A stretch of 64,000 nt of DNA, taken from the NCBI GenBank assembly GCA_964641895.1, contig CAZXLA010000001.1, positions 22,314 to 86,313 on the forward strand. Reading direction: 5' to 3'. The notes beneath the pieces were generated by a model. The model was given only the letters and a program-made list of their open reading frames with translations, was not told the DNA's origin and did no database searches. Both the position numbers and the translations under genes were made by a program. The stretch comes from UBA2421 sp964641895. Its GTDB lineage: Bacteria; Planctomycetota; Phycisphaerae; Tepidisphaerales; Tepidisphaeraceae. Position 1 is the stretch's first letter. Each line of letters opens with the position of its first letter. This document shows, piece by piece, positions 52,426 to 58,969 of this stretch.

Positions 52426-52497
52426 GCTGCCATAGCTCAGTGGTAGAGCGCCACCTTGGTAAGGTGGAGGTCCAGGGTTCAAGCCCCTGTGGCAGCT
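52426..52497 (+). tRNA. tRNA-Thr (GGT)
   Basis: Acceptor GCTGCCA/TGGCAGC, D arm with GGTA, anticodon stem CCACC/GGTGG with loop TTGGTAA (anticodon GGT), and T arm CAGGG-TTCAAGC-CCCTG. CCA is not encoded. It heads the tuf cluster, as a tRNA often does in bacteria. Confidence 0.96.
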
Positions 52498-52503
52498 TTT
52501 GAA

Positions 52504-52609
52504 GATTGCGGATTTCGGATTGCGGATTTCGGATTGAACAGGTCAATCCACGCGTCCTGAGAAAGATTGGTTAAATCCGCAATCTTAAATTACGCAATCC
52601 GCAATTTTT
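52504..52609. repeat. Inverted heptamer repeat (ATTGCGG/ATTTCGG family) before tuf
   Basis: The left arm alternates ATTGCGG and ATTTCGG (four units). The right arm, in inverse orientation, has CCGCAAT-type units. It lies between tRNA-Thr and tuf, ending about nine bases before the SD. Confidence 0.8.
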
Positions 52610-52627
52610 GGTTTGGAGGCAATCGTC

Positions 52628-53839
52628 ATGGCAAAAGCTGTATTTGAACGGAAAAAACCGCATGTAAACGTCGGCACGATCGGTCATATCGACCACGGCA
52701 AGACCACGCTGACGGCGGCGCTGGCGGCGCGCTCGGCAGCGAAGTACGGCACCACGGCCAAGAGCTACAAGGATATCGCCAAAGGCGGTATCGACCGCGA
52801 CGCGACCAAGACCGTCACGATCGCCGCTGCTCACGTGGAGTATGAGTCGGCGGCTCGCCACTATGCCCACGTGGACTGCCCCGGCCACGCCGACTACATC
52901 AAGAACATGATCACCGGTGCCGCACAGATGGACGGCGCCATTCTGGTGGTGTCCGCCGCCGACGGCCCGATGCCGCAGACGCGCGAACACATTCTGCTCG
53001 CCCGCCAGGTCGGCGTGCCGCGCATCGTTGTGTTCCTCAACAAGATTGACTTGGTCGATGACAAGGAACTGCTCGACCTCGTCGAGATGGAAGTGCGCGA
53101 GCTGCTCACGAAGTACGGCTTTCCCGGTGAAGAAACCCCGGTCATCAAGGGTTCGAGCAAGCCGGCGCTGGATAACCCCAATGACGCCAAGGCCAACGAG
53201 TGTATCGACGAATTGGTCAAGGCGTTGGACGACTATGTCCCGATGCCGCAGCGTGAAGTTGATAAGCCGTTCCTCATGCCGGTCGAAGACGTGTTTTCGA
53301 TCAAGGGTCGTGGCACCGTCGCAACTGGTCGTATCGAACGCGGCAAGTGCAAGGTTGGCGATGCGTGTGAGATCGTCGGCTTCGGCGACACCAAGGTTTC
53401 GGTCATCACCGGCATCGAACAGTTTCAGAAGACGCTGGATGAGGGCATCGCCGGCGACAACGTTGGCGTACTCCTGCGCGGTATCGAAAAAGACCAGATC
53501 GAACGCGGCCAGGTTCTTGCCGCGCCGAAGAGCGTGAAGGGCTTCAAGAAGTTCCAGGCCGAAATTTACGTGCTGACGAAGGAAGAAGGCGGCCGTCATA
53601 CGCCGTTCTTCAACAACTACCGTCCGCAGTTTTACTTCCGCACTACCGACGTCACCGGCGCAACCAAGTTGCTCGGGGGCGCGGAAATGGTGATGCCGGG
53701 CGACAACGTTACGGTGGAAGTGGAACTCATGGCCCCGGTCGCCATGGAAGAAAAGCTGCGTTTTGCCGTCCGCGAAGGCGGCAAGACCGTCGGCTCGGGC
53801 GTTGTCGTAAAGATCATCGAAGAAGAGAAACCGAAGTAA
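52628..53839 (+). CDS. tuf: Elongation factor Tu
   Basis: The 403-residue protein has G1 'GHIDHGKT', the G3 box 'DCPGHADYIKNM', G4 'NKID' and domain 2-3 features such as 'IKGRGTVATGRIERG' and 'GMVMPGDN'-like 'EMVMPGDNVTVEVEL'. It delivers aminoacyl-tRNA to the ribosome. GGAGG lies about nine bases before the ATG. The G2/effector part is slightly divergent ('YKDIAKGGIDRDATKTVTI'). Confidence 0.98.
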   Translation: MAKAVFERKKPHVNVGTIGHIDHGKTTLTAALAARSAAKYGTTAKSYKDIAKGGIDRDATKTVTIAAAHVEYESAARHYAHVDCPGHADYIKNMITGAAQMDGAILVVSAADGPMPQTREHILLARQVGVPRIVVFLNKIDLVDDKELLDLVEMEVRELLTKYGFPGEETPVIKGSSKPALDNPNDAKANECIDELVKALDDYVPMPQREVDKPFLMPVEDVFSIKGRGTVATGRIERGKCKVGDACEIVGFGDTKVSVITGIEQFQKTLDEGIAGDNVGVLLRGIEKDQIERGQVLAAPKSVKGFKKFQAEIYVLTKEEGGRHTPFFNNYRPQFYFRTTDVTGATKLLGGAEMVMPGDNVTVEVELMAPVAMEEKLRFAVREGGKTVGSGVVVKIIEEEKPK

Positions 53840-53846
53840 GCTGGCG

Positions 53847-53930
53847 GGTTGCCAGTGAAGAGTTACCAGTTGCCAGTTGAGATCGGCTGCCGGTTGATAC
53901 TGGCAACCGACAACTGGCAACTGTCCACTG
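53847..53930. repeat. Inverted heptamer repeat (TTGCCAG family) after tuf
   Basis: TTGCCAG/TTACCAG units on the left and CTGGCAA units on the right flank a short loop. The same family follows rplA and rplJ. Confidence 0.8.
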
Positions 53931-53973
53931 TGGCGCTGAATATTGGGGCGCTGAATATTGGCGGAGTCGTATC

Positions 53974-54138
53974 ATGGCAAAAGAGAATCGCGAGTGGGCG
54001 TGGCTTCAGTGCACCGAAACGGGTGATCTGAACTACCGCACCCAGATCAAAGTGGCCGGCGGCGCGCCGAAGCTGGAAATGAAGAAGTACAGCAAGCGCC
54101 TCCGCAAGCACACCGTGCATAAGCTTAAGCGGAAGTAA
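53974..54138 (+). CDS. rpmG: Ribosomal protein bL33
   Basis: This 54-residue basic protein (MAKENREWAWLQ...) has 'LQCTETGDLNYRTQIK' and 'KLEMKKYSKRLRKHTVHK', the bL33 pattern. Only one cysteine remains, so it is the zinc-free (C-) form. rpmG between tuf and secE is the usual order in many bacteria. Confidence 0.93.
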   Translation: MAKENREWAWLQCTETGDLNYRTQIKVAGGAPKLEMKKYSKRLRKHTVHKLKRK

Positions 54139-54144
54139 GCGGTG

Positions 54145-54221
54145 AGCCGAGAGCCGATAGCGGATGGCCGATAGCAAAGATTGATTCTTCTATCAGCGAT
54201 TGGCTATCTGTTATCAGCTAC
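54145..54221. repeat. Inverted heptamer repeat (GCCGATA family) after rpmG
   Basis: GAGCCGA, TAGCGGA, TGGCCGA units on the left and CTATCAG, TTGGCTAT-type units on the right are in inverse orientation, filling the gap to tRNA-Trp. The units resemble 375-413. Confidence 0.75.
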
Positions 54222-54230
54222 CGCACGGAT

Positions 54231-54303
54231 ACGCCGGTAGCTCAATTGGCAGAGCGGCCGTCTCCAAAGCGGCAGGTTGCAGGTTCGATTCCTGCCCGGC
54301 GTG
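54231..54303 (+). tRNA. tRNA-Trp (CCA)
   Basis: Acceptor ACGCCGG/CCGGCGT, anticodon stem GCCGT/GCGGC with loop CTCCAAA (anticodon CCA), T arm GCAGG-TTCGATT-CCTGC and G73, as expected for tRNA-Trp. It precedes secE, as commonly seen. Confidence 0.96.
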
Positions 54304-54368
54304 CTACATGCGACCGAATCGATCTCGAACGAATTAACTCGACTGAATTGTCGTGACGCGGAGTTGGT

Positions 54369-54911
54369 GTGGCTTCAGCAACTGAAAGCAACGGAAAGAT
54401 CATCGCCGCCGACCTGCAGGCTCCCGAACCGGACGAGCCGCGTGGCGGAAAGCCCGTCGGCGACCGGGAGAAGCTGGGTTTCTTCAGCGTCTACAAGCCC
54501 AACCAGGGGAAACCCACCCGCCTGGCGACGGGCGCAGGAGCGGCGTTGCTCATCGCGTTGACGATGTGGTTCCTTTACTACGACGTCTCGGCCAGTTTCC
54601 CGGCGTTGAAAAAGGCCAATGAGAGCATTAACCGGCCGTGGTGGAACATTACGGTGCTCGTGCTCGGTGTCGCGGCGGGCGTGTTCGCGTGGCGGATGGT
54701 TAACAAGCCCCGGCATGCTGAATTCCTCATTGCGACTGACAGTGAAATGAAAAAGGTGAGCTGGACGAGCCGCAAGCAGTTGTGGGGCTCGACCAAGGTC
54801 GTCATTTTCTTCATGCTGTTCATCGCCGCAACGCTGTTTGTGATTGATTTGTTGTTCCACTACCTGTTCTATCTGATGAACGTGTTGAAGTTTAAGCCGA
54901 TGGGCTTGTGA
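54369..54911 (+). CDS. secE: Preprotein translocase subunit SecE
   Basis: The 180-residue protein ends in the SecE signature 'ATDSEMKKVSWTSRKQLWGS' followed by a long membrane helix ('VVIFFMLFIAATLFVIDLLF'). Two additional helices lie before it, as in three-helix SecE. The start is GTG (MASATESN). The N-terminal 45 residues are a charged, probably disordered extension. Confidence 0.93.
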   Translation: MASATESNGKIIAADLQAPEPDEPRGGKPVGDREKLGFFSVYKPNQGKPTRLATGAGAALLIALTMWFLYYDVSASFPALKKANESINRPWWNITVLVLGVAAGVFAWRMVNKPRHAEFLIATDSEMKKVSWTSRKQLWGSTKVVIFFMLFIAATLFVIDLLFHYLFYLMNVLKFKPMGL

Positions 54912-54995
54912 GCTTGTGCAAGCGATAGCCCGTGGCATGAAATTTCGAGCTGTATCTATTGGATCTTAATCACTGAATCATAAGCGAAGACCGCC

Positions 54996-55538
54996 ATGCA
55001 ATTTTTCGTCCTGAGAGTAGCGAGCAACAAAGAAGACCAGGTGCGCGACAAGCTGGCGCGCAAGGTGAAGATTGAGGCACTGGAGGGGCACGTCGGTCGG
55101 ATTCTCGTTCCCACTGAGCGCGTCCGCTCGATGAAAGGCGGCGTGCGCAAGGAAAGTGACCGCAAGCTCTATCCGGGCTACGTGTTTGTCGAGCTGGAAC
55201 TTGATAAGGATGGCCGAATTCCCGACAAGGTGTGGTTCACAATCAAAGAAACCGAAGGTGTCGGCGACTTCATCGGCAGCAACGGGAAACCCACGCCGAT
55301 GAGCGTCAAAGATCAGAACAAGATGGTGGAAGAGGCCGAGAAGCCCGACAGCGAAGTCACTAGCGACATTAAGTACGGCAAGGGCGACAAGGTGAAGGTG
55401 ACCAACGGCGCGTTCATGAACTTTGAAGGTGAAGTGGATGAAGTGATCGCCGACAAAGGCACGATTCGCATTATCACGACCATCTTCGGCCGGCCGACGC
55501 CGCTGGAGCTTGAATATTGGCAAATTGAGCGCCTTTAG
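54996..55538 (+). CDS. nusG: Transcription termination/antitermination factor NusG
   Basis: The NGN domain ('FVLRVASNKEDQVRDKLAR', 'RKLYPGYVFVELELDKDG', 'VGDFIGSNGKPTPM') and the C-terminal KOW domain ('GDKVKVTNGAFMNFEGEVDE') are both present in 180 residues. It links RNA polymerase with Rho or the ribosome. The usual W/R start of NusG ('WYVV') is replaced by 'FFVL'. Confidence 0.95.
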   Translation: MQFFVLRVASNKEDQVRDKLARKVKIEALEGHVGRILVPTERVRSMKGGVRKESDRKLYPGYVFVELELDKDGRIPDKVWFTIKETEGVGDFIGSNGKPTPMSVKDQNKMVEEAEKPDSEVTSDIKYGKGDKVKVTNGAFMNFEGEVDEVIADKGTIRIITTIFGRPTPLELEYWQIERL

Positions 55539-55648
55539 CGTTTCGGTTTCGTGAAGGTGTTTGACGTCCGCATTGCGTTTATGACCGAAACCAGTTATCG
55601 TTCCCGCCCCTCGCAAAACTGCTGCGCGGGCGGCAAGGATTGTAAGTC

Positions 55649-56077
55649 ATGGCTAAGAAAGAAATTACAGTTCAGTTCAAGATCCAGGCGCCAGGCGGAA
55701 CCGCGACGCCGGCGCCGCCGATCGGCCCTGCTCTCGGTCAGCATGGCGTGAATCCCGGCCAGTTCATTCAGCAGTTCAACGCCGCCACCGCCGCACTTAA
55801 GGGCAAGATGGTCGGCTGTGTGATTACGGTCTACAAAGACCGCACGTTCAGTTTTGAGGTCAAGAGTTCGCCGGCCAGCACCATTCTGAAAGATGCTGTA
55901 AAGGCCGAAAAGGGCAGCGGCGAGCCGAACAAGAACAAGATCGGCAAGTTGACGATGGCCGATTGCAAGCGGCTGGCGAAGGACAAGATCAAAGATTTGA
56001 ATTCCTTCGACGAAGACGCCGCAGCGCGCATAATGGCGGGCACGGCGCGGTCGATGGGGATTACGGTTGAAGGATAA
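55649..56077 (+). CDS. rplK: Ribosomal protein uL11
   Basis: The 142-residue product has 'APPIGPALGQHGVNPGQF' (rRNA/thiostrepton region), 'VITVYKDRTFSFEVKSSPAS' in the middle and 'IMAGTARSMGI' at the end, all typical of L11. It forms the GTPase-associated centre with L10/L12. Confidence 0.97.
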   Translation: MAKKEITVQFKIQAPGGTATPAPPIGPALGQHGVNPGQFIQQFNAATAALKGKMVGCVITVYKDRTFSFEVKSSPASTILKDAVKAEKGSGEPNKNKIGKLTMADCKRLAKDKIKDLNSFDEDAAARIMAGTARSMGITVEG

Positions 56078-56083
56078 AACGCC

Positions 56084-56318
56084 ATGCTTATCCATGAGTT
56101 CGATGAACTAATGGAAGCCAAGCCTTTTACGCCTGGTGCACTCGTTAAAGCAGACGGCCGTGAGGTTCGGATTAAAAGTCCGGAATTTTCGGGAGAGTTT
56201 GCGGCGAGCACCCCTGCAACTCAAATTGGACTTTGCAGGAATCGTTTTGTTCGTGATTGCGATCGCGATGTTCGTATATGTCCTATGGATGTTTGCAAAG
56301 CACTTTGACGCGATCTGA
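56084..56318 (+). other. Two overlapping small frames between rplK and rplA (possible frameshifted gene)
   Basis: Frame one (ATG 56084) begins MLIHEFDELMEAKPFTP and 'DGREVRIKSPEF', which recalls small planctomycete/cyanobacterial proteins with 'ARPFxPF...HPEF'. Frame two (GTG 56136, TGA 56318) ends in a clear membrane helix 'FAGIVLFVIAIAMFVYVLW'. They could be one gene with a frameshift or one real 60-residue membrane protein. rplK and rplA are normally adjacent, so an extra gene is odd here. Confidence 0.3.
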
Positions 56319-56400
56319 AACGTGATGGGCAACACCACGGCCCGTAACAGTGGAAGCTTACGATCCCGGGCAAATCAAGGGATCATGGAGCGAAAACAAT

Positions 56401-57096
56401 ATGGCAGTGTTAGAAGTCAAACGATCCAAGCGGTACAAAAAAGCCGCTGAAAAGTTCAACCCTCAGAGCGTTTCGCTCGAGCTTGGCGTTGATGCATTGA
56501 AGGCGTTCACGCCGACCAAGTTCGATCAGTCGGTCGAACTCATTTTCTCGCTCGGTATTGATGCCAAGCACGCCGACCAGGCGATTCGTTCGTCGGTGTC
56601 GCTTCCGCACGGCATCGGTAAGAGCAAACGCGTCGTTGCGTTCTGCCCGGATCACCTCGTCGATGCCGCCAAGGCTGCCGGGGCGATCAAGGCCGGCGGG
56701 CAGGCGTTGGTTGCCGAGATCGAGAAAGACAACTTTACCGATTTTGACGTCGCCATCAGCACGCCCGACATGATGCGATTTGTCGGCAAGCTTGGTAAAG
56801 TGCTCGGCCCGAAGGGTTTGATGCCGTCGCCCAAGGCCGGAACGGTGTCGGCCGACGTGGCCAAGGCCGTCAAAGAATATGCCGCGGGCAAGGTGGAATT
56901 CCGCAACGATACCGGCGGCAACGTGCACTGCGTGATTGGTAAGCTGTCGTTCACAAGCGACAAGCTGGTGGACAATGCCAAGGCGATGATCGACACAGTC
57001 CGCAAGCTAAAGCCGCAGACCAGCAAAGGCGCGTATTTTAAAAAGCTGGTTCTCAAGTCGTCGATGAGCCCGGCGGTATATTTGAACATCCAATAG
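56401..57096 (+). CDS. rplA: Ribosomal protein uL1
   Basis: The 231-residue product has 'RSSVSLPHGIGKSKRVVAFC', 'ISTPDMMRFVGKLGKVLGP' and 'GLMPSPKAGTV', the L1 signatures. It binds 23S rRNA at the L1 stalk and often represses its own operon. The ATG after GGAG is chosen; a longer frame upstream is not conserved. The TAG stop is the first base triplet of a TTGCCAG heptamer repeat. Confidence 0.97.
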   Translation: MAVLEVKRSKRYKKAAEKFNPQSVSLELGVDALKAFTPTKFDQSVELIFSLGIDAKHADQAIRSSVSLPHGIGKSKRVVAFCPDHLVDAAKAAGAIKAGGQALVAEIEKDNFTDFDVAISTPDMMRFVGKLGKVLGPKGLMPSPKAGTVSADVAKAVKEYAAGKVEFRNDTGGNVHCVIGKLSFTSDKLVDNAKAMIDTVRKLKPQTSKGAYFKKLVLKSSMSPAVYLNIQ

Positions 57097-57176
57097 TTGT
57101 CAGTTGCCAGTTGCCAGCAATGGGCAGCCGGCAACTGAGTCTGGCTAACAACCAATAACTGGCAACTGGACCCAAG
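57094..57176. repeat. Inverted heptamer repeat (TTGCCAG family) between rplA and rplJ
   Basis: The repeat fills the whole 82-bp gap. The left arm AGTTGTCAGTTGCCAGTTGC and the right arm AACTGGCAACTGG are inverted. The rplA stop is in the left arm and the rplJ start follows the right arm by two bases. Confidence 0.85.
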
Positions 57177-57178
57177 TC

Positions 57179-57739
57179 ATGAGCAAAAAAGTAAAAAGCC
57201 TGATCGAACGTGAGATCGGCAGTCGCCTCAAGGGCGTCGAATCGTGCGCTGTCATCAGCCCTCGTGGGGTTGATGGAATCAAGAACAACAACCTTCGCCG
57301 CAAGCTGCGCGAAAAGGGCGTGCGGATGCTGGTGGTGAAGAACACCCTGGCCAGGCGCGCGACCGCTGACAGCAAGCTCAAGGGTTTTGAATCGCTGCTG
57401 GATGGACCTTCGGCAGTATTGTTCGGCAAAGAGAGCATGCCGGCACTGGCGCGGCTGCTCGTTGAAGAAAAGAAACTTAACGACAAACTCGAGCTGCGCG
57501 GCGTGTTTTTCGACGGTGAAGTGTACGTCGGCGAAGCCGGCGTGAAGGCGGCCAGCAAGCTGCCGACTCGCGAAGAAGCCGTCGCACAAATCCTTGCGGC
57601 CATTCTCGGTCCTGGAAGCAAGCTGGTGGGCGCCCTCAAGGGTCCGGGCGGCAAGCTGGCTGGGATTCTCAAAACGATCGAAGAAAAGGCACCGAAAGAA
57701 GAGTTGAAAGAGGGAGAGTTGCCAGTTGCCAGTGAATAG
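57179..57739 (+). CDS. rplJ: Ribosomal protein uL10
   Basis: The 186-residue product has 'VISPRGVDGIKNNNLRRKLR', 'VRMLVVKNTLARRA' and 'LLDGPSAVLFGKE', the L10 pattern, followed by the L12-binding C-terminal helix. The final residues ELPVASE and the TAG stop are encoded by the TTGCCAG heptamer repeat, so the tail differs from the ancestral end. Confidence 0.95.
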   Translation: MSKKVKSLIEREIGSRLKGVESCAVISPRGVDGIKNNNLRRKLREKGVRMLVVKNTLARRATADSKLKGFESLLDGPSAVLFGKESMPALARLLVEEKKLNDKLELRGVFFDGEVYVGEAGVKAASKLPTREEAVAQILAAILGPGSKLVGALKGPGGKLAGILKTIEEKAPKEELKEGELPVASE

Positions 57740-57790
57740 TTGCCGTCAACGTCAGTATGTCTGACAACGGGCAACGTATCACCCAGCAAC
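57718..57790. repeat. Heptamer repeat (TTGCCAG family) overlapping the 3' end of rplJ
   Basis: The left arm GTTGCCAGTTGCCAG lies within the coding sequence. The right arm has CAACGGGCAAC and CCAGCAAC in inverse orientation. The remaining bases up to rplL (57791-57910) show no recognised leader. Confidence 0.8.
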
Positions 57791-57910
57791 TTTTACGTCC
57801 GGCGGTCTCACAGCCCCGCAAGGGTTAAACGCTTTCAAAGTGAAGGCGGCTCTGACGACGGGACAGTTCTCGACACGACAGGGTCACGTTACGACTCGGA
57901 GTGAATTATC

Positions 57911-58303
57911 ATGGCAGAAATCGCAGAAGATCTTAAGGCGCTCGGCGACAAGCTCGCCGGTCTGACCCTCAAGCAGGCGGTCGATATCGCGACATACCTC
58001 AAGGAAGCACACGGCATCGAACCCGCCGCCGGTGGCGCGGTGATGGTCGCCGGTGCAGGCGCGGCCGCGGCCGAGGCGCCGGAAGTGAAGAATACTTTTG
58101 ACGTGGTCCTGAAGTCGGTTCCGCCCGACAAGAAGATCGCCATCATCAAGGAAGTTCGCGCGGCCACCCAACTCGGCCTGAAGGAAGCCAAAGACCTCGT
58201 CGATGGCGCACCAAAGACCGTGAAGGAAGCGGCCTCGAAGGAAGACGCCGACAAGCTCAAGAAGGCCCTCGAAGCCGCCGGCGCGACGGTCGAACTCAAG
58301 TAA
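57911..58303 (+). CDS. rplL: Ribosomal protein bL12
   Basis: The 130-residue product has the N-terminal dimer domain ('DKLAGLTLKQAVDIATYLK'), an Ala-rich hinge and the C-terminal 'KIAIIKEVRAATQLGLKEAK' plus 'LVDGAPKTVKE'. It recruits translation factors. SD GGAG lies about nine bases upstream. A terminator follows 40 bp after the stop. Confidence 0.97.
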   Translation: MAEIAEDLKALGDKLAGLTLKQAVDIATYLKEAHGIEPAAGGAVMVAGAGAAAAEAPEVKNTFDVVLKSVPPDKKIAIIKEVRAATQLGLKEAKDLVDGAPKTVKEAASKEDADKLKKALEAAGATVELK

Positions 58304-58343
58304 GAACGCTGCCGTACAATATTGTTAGACGGATCCAATCGAG

Positions 58344-58373
58344 AAGCCCCGGATCGACCATCCGGGGCTTTTT
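58344..58373 (+). terminator. Rho-independent terminator after rplL
   Basis: An 11-bp perfect stem AAGCCCCGGAT/ATCCGGGGCTT with a 5-base loop leads into a run of five T. It separates the rplKAJL unit from rpoB. Confidence 0.88.
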
Positions 58374-58969
58374 GGGATTGTAGGGTCGTCCGATCATCGT
58401 CCGGCGATTGATATTGACATCGCCGGTTGACATGGATAAGCTAAGCAAAGTCATTTGATGACGGAATTCGACCAATACTAATCACGAAAAACCGGAGCTT
58501 TTCCAGCAAAGGCAGGAAAGCGGCTCTCGGTTTCATTGCGTTTGCGCCGGATGTTGAAAGTTTAACATCTTGCGAAACAAGTATTCAAGAGTGTCTACGG
58601 GCCGGTTCGCCAGCGGGCCCGTTTGACGACGGTGGGTTTTTCCACCGCATACCAAGCCGCTTTTCGCATCGCGACAAGCGGCTTGGCGTGTCTATAGAAG
58701 CTGCCATTGGAAGCTACTCATCCCGTGTAAGGGGAAGTTTGTCGCCCGGTGAGTGTTTGGTTTCGGCGCGCGAAGATCGGCATGCGTTGGATCGCCCGGG
58801 TTCGCGAATGTTGCATGACTCGAATGTTGCATGACTGATGTCGAATCGTTGATCCGGCGGCGGGTGAATCCTACCGACGGAAACGATCGCCTTGCCGCCC
58901 GGTGCGGATCGGTCGACTGAAATAATTTGTTAACAGCCGTTTCTTACACGGCCAGAACAAGGAATCGCG
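58374..58969 (+). other. Long rpoB upstream region with two hairpins
   Basis: About 600 bp precede rpoB. CGGTGG-gttttt-CCACCG (58630-58647) and CCAAGCCGCTT/AAGCGGCTTGG (58652-58686) are adjacent perfect stems that could form a structured mRNA leader. No open frame with an SD was found. The rpoB promoter must lie here, because a terminator stands upstream; I could not place it. Confidence 0.45.

Noticed and set aside
52571..53920. Long minus-strand open frame opposite tuf
   Set aside because: It covers a perfect EF-Tu gene in antisense and extends into repeats; GC-rich coding DNA often leaves the opposite strand open.
57097..57178. L10 leader RNA in front of rplJ
   Set aside because: The gap is filled by the TTGCCAG inverted repeat and shows no L10-leader consensus; a covariance search could still test this.
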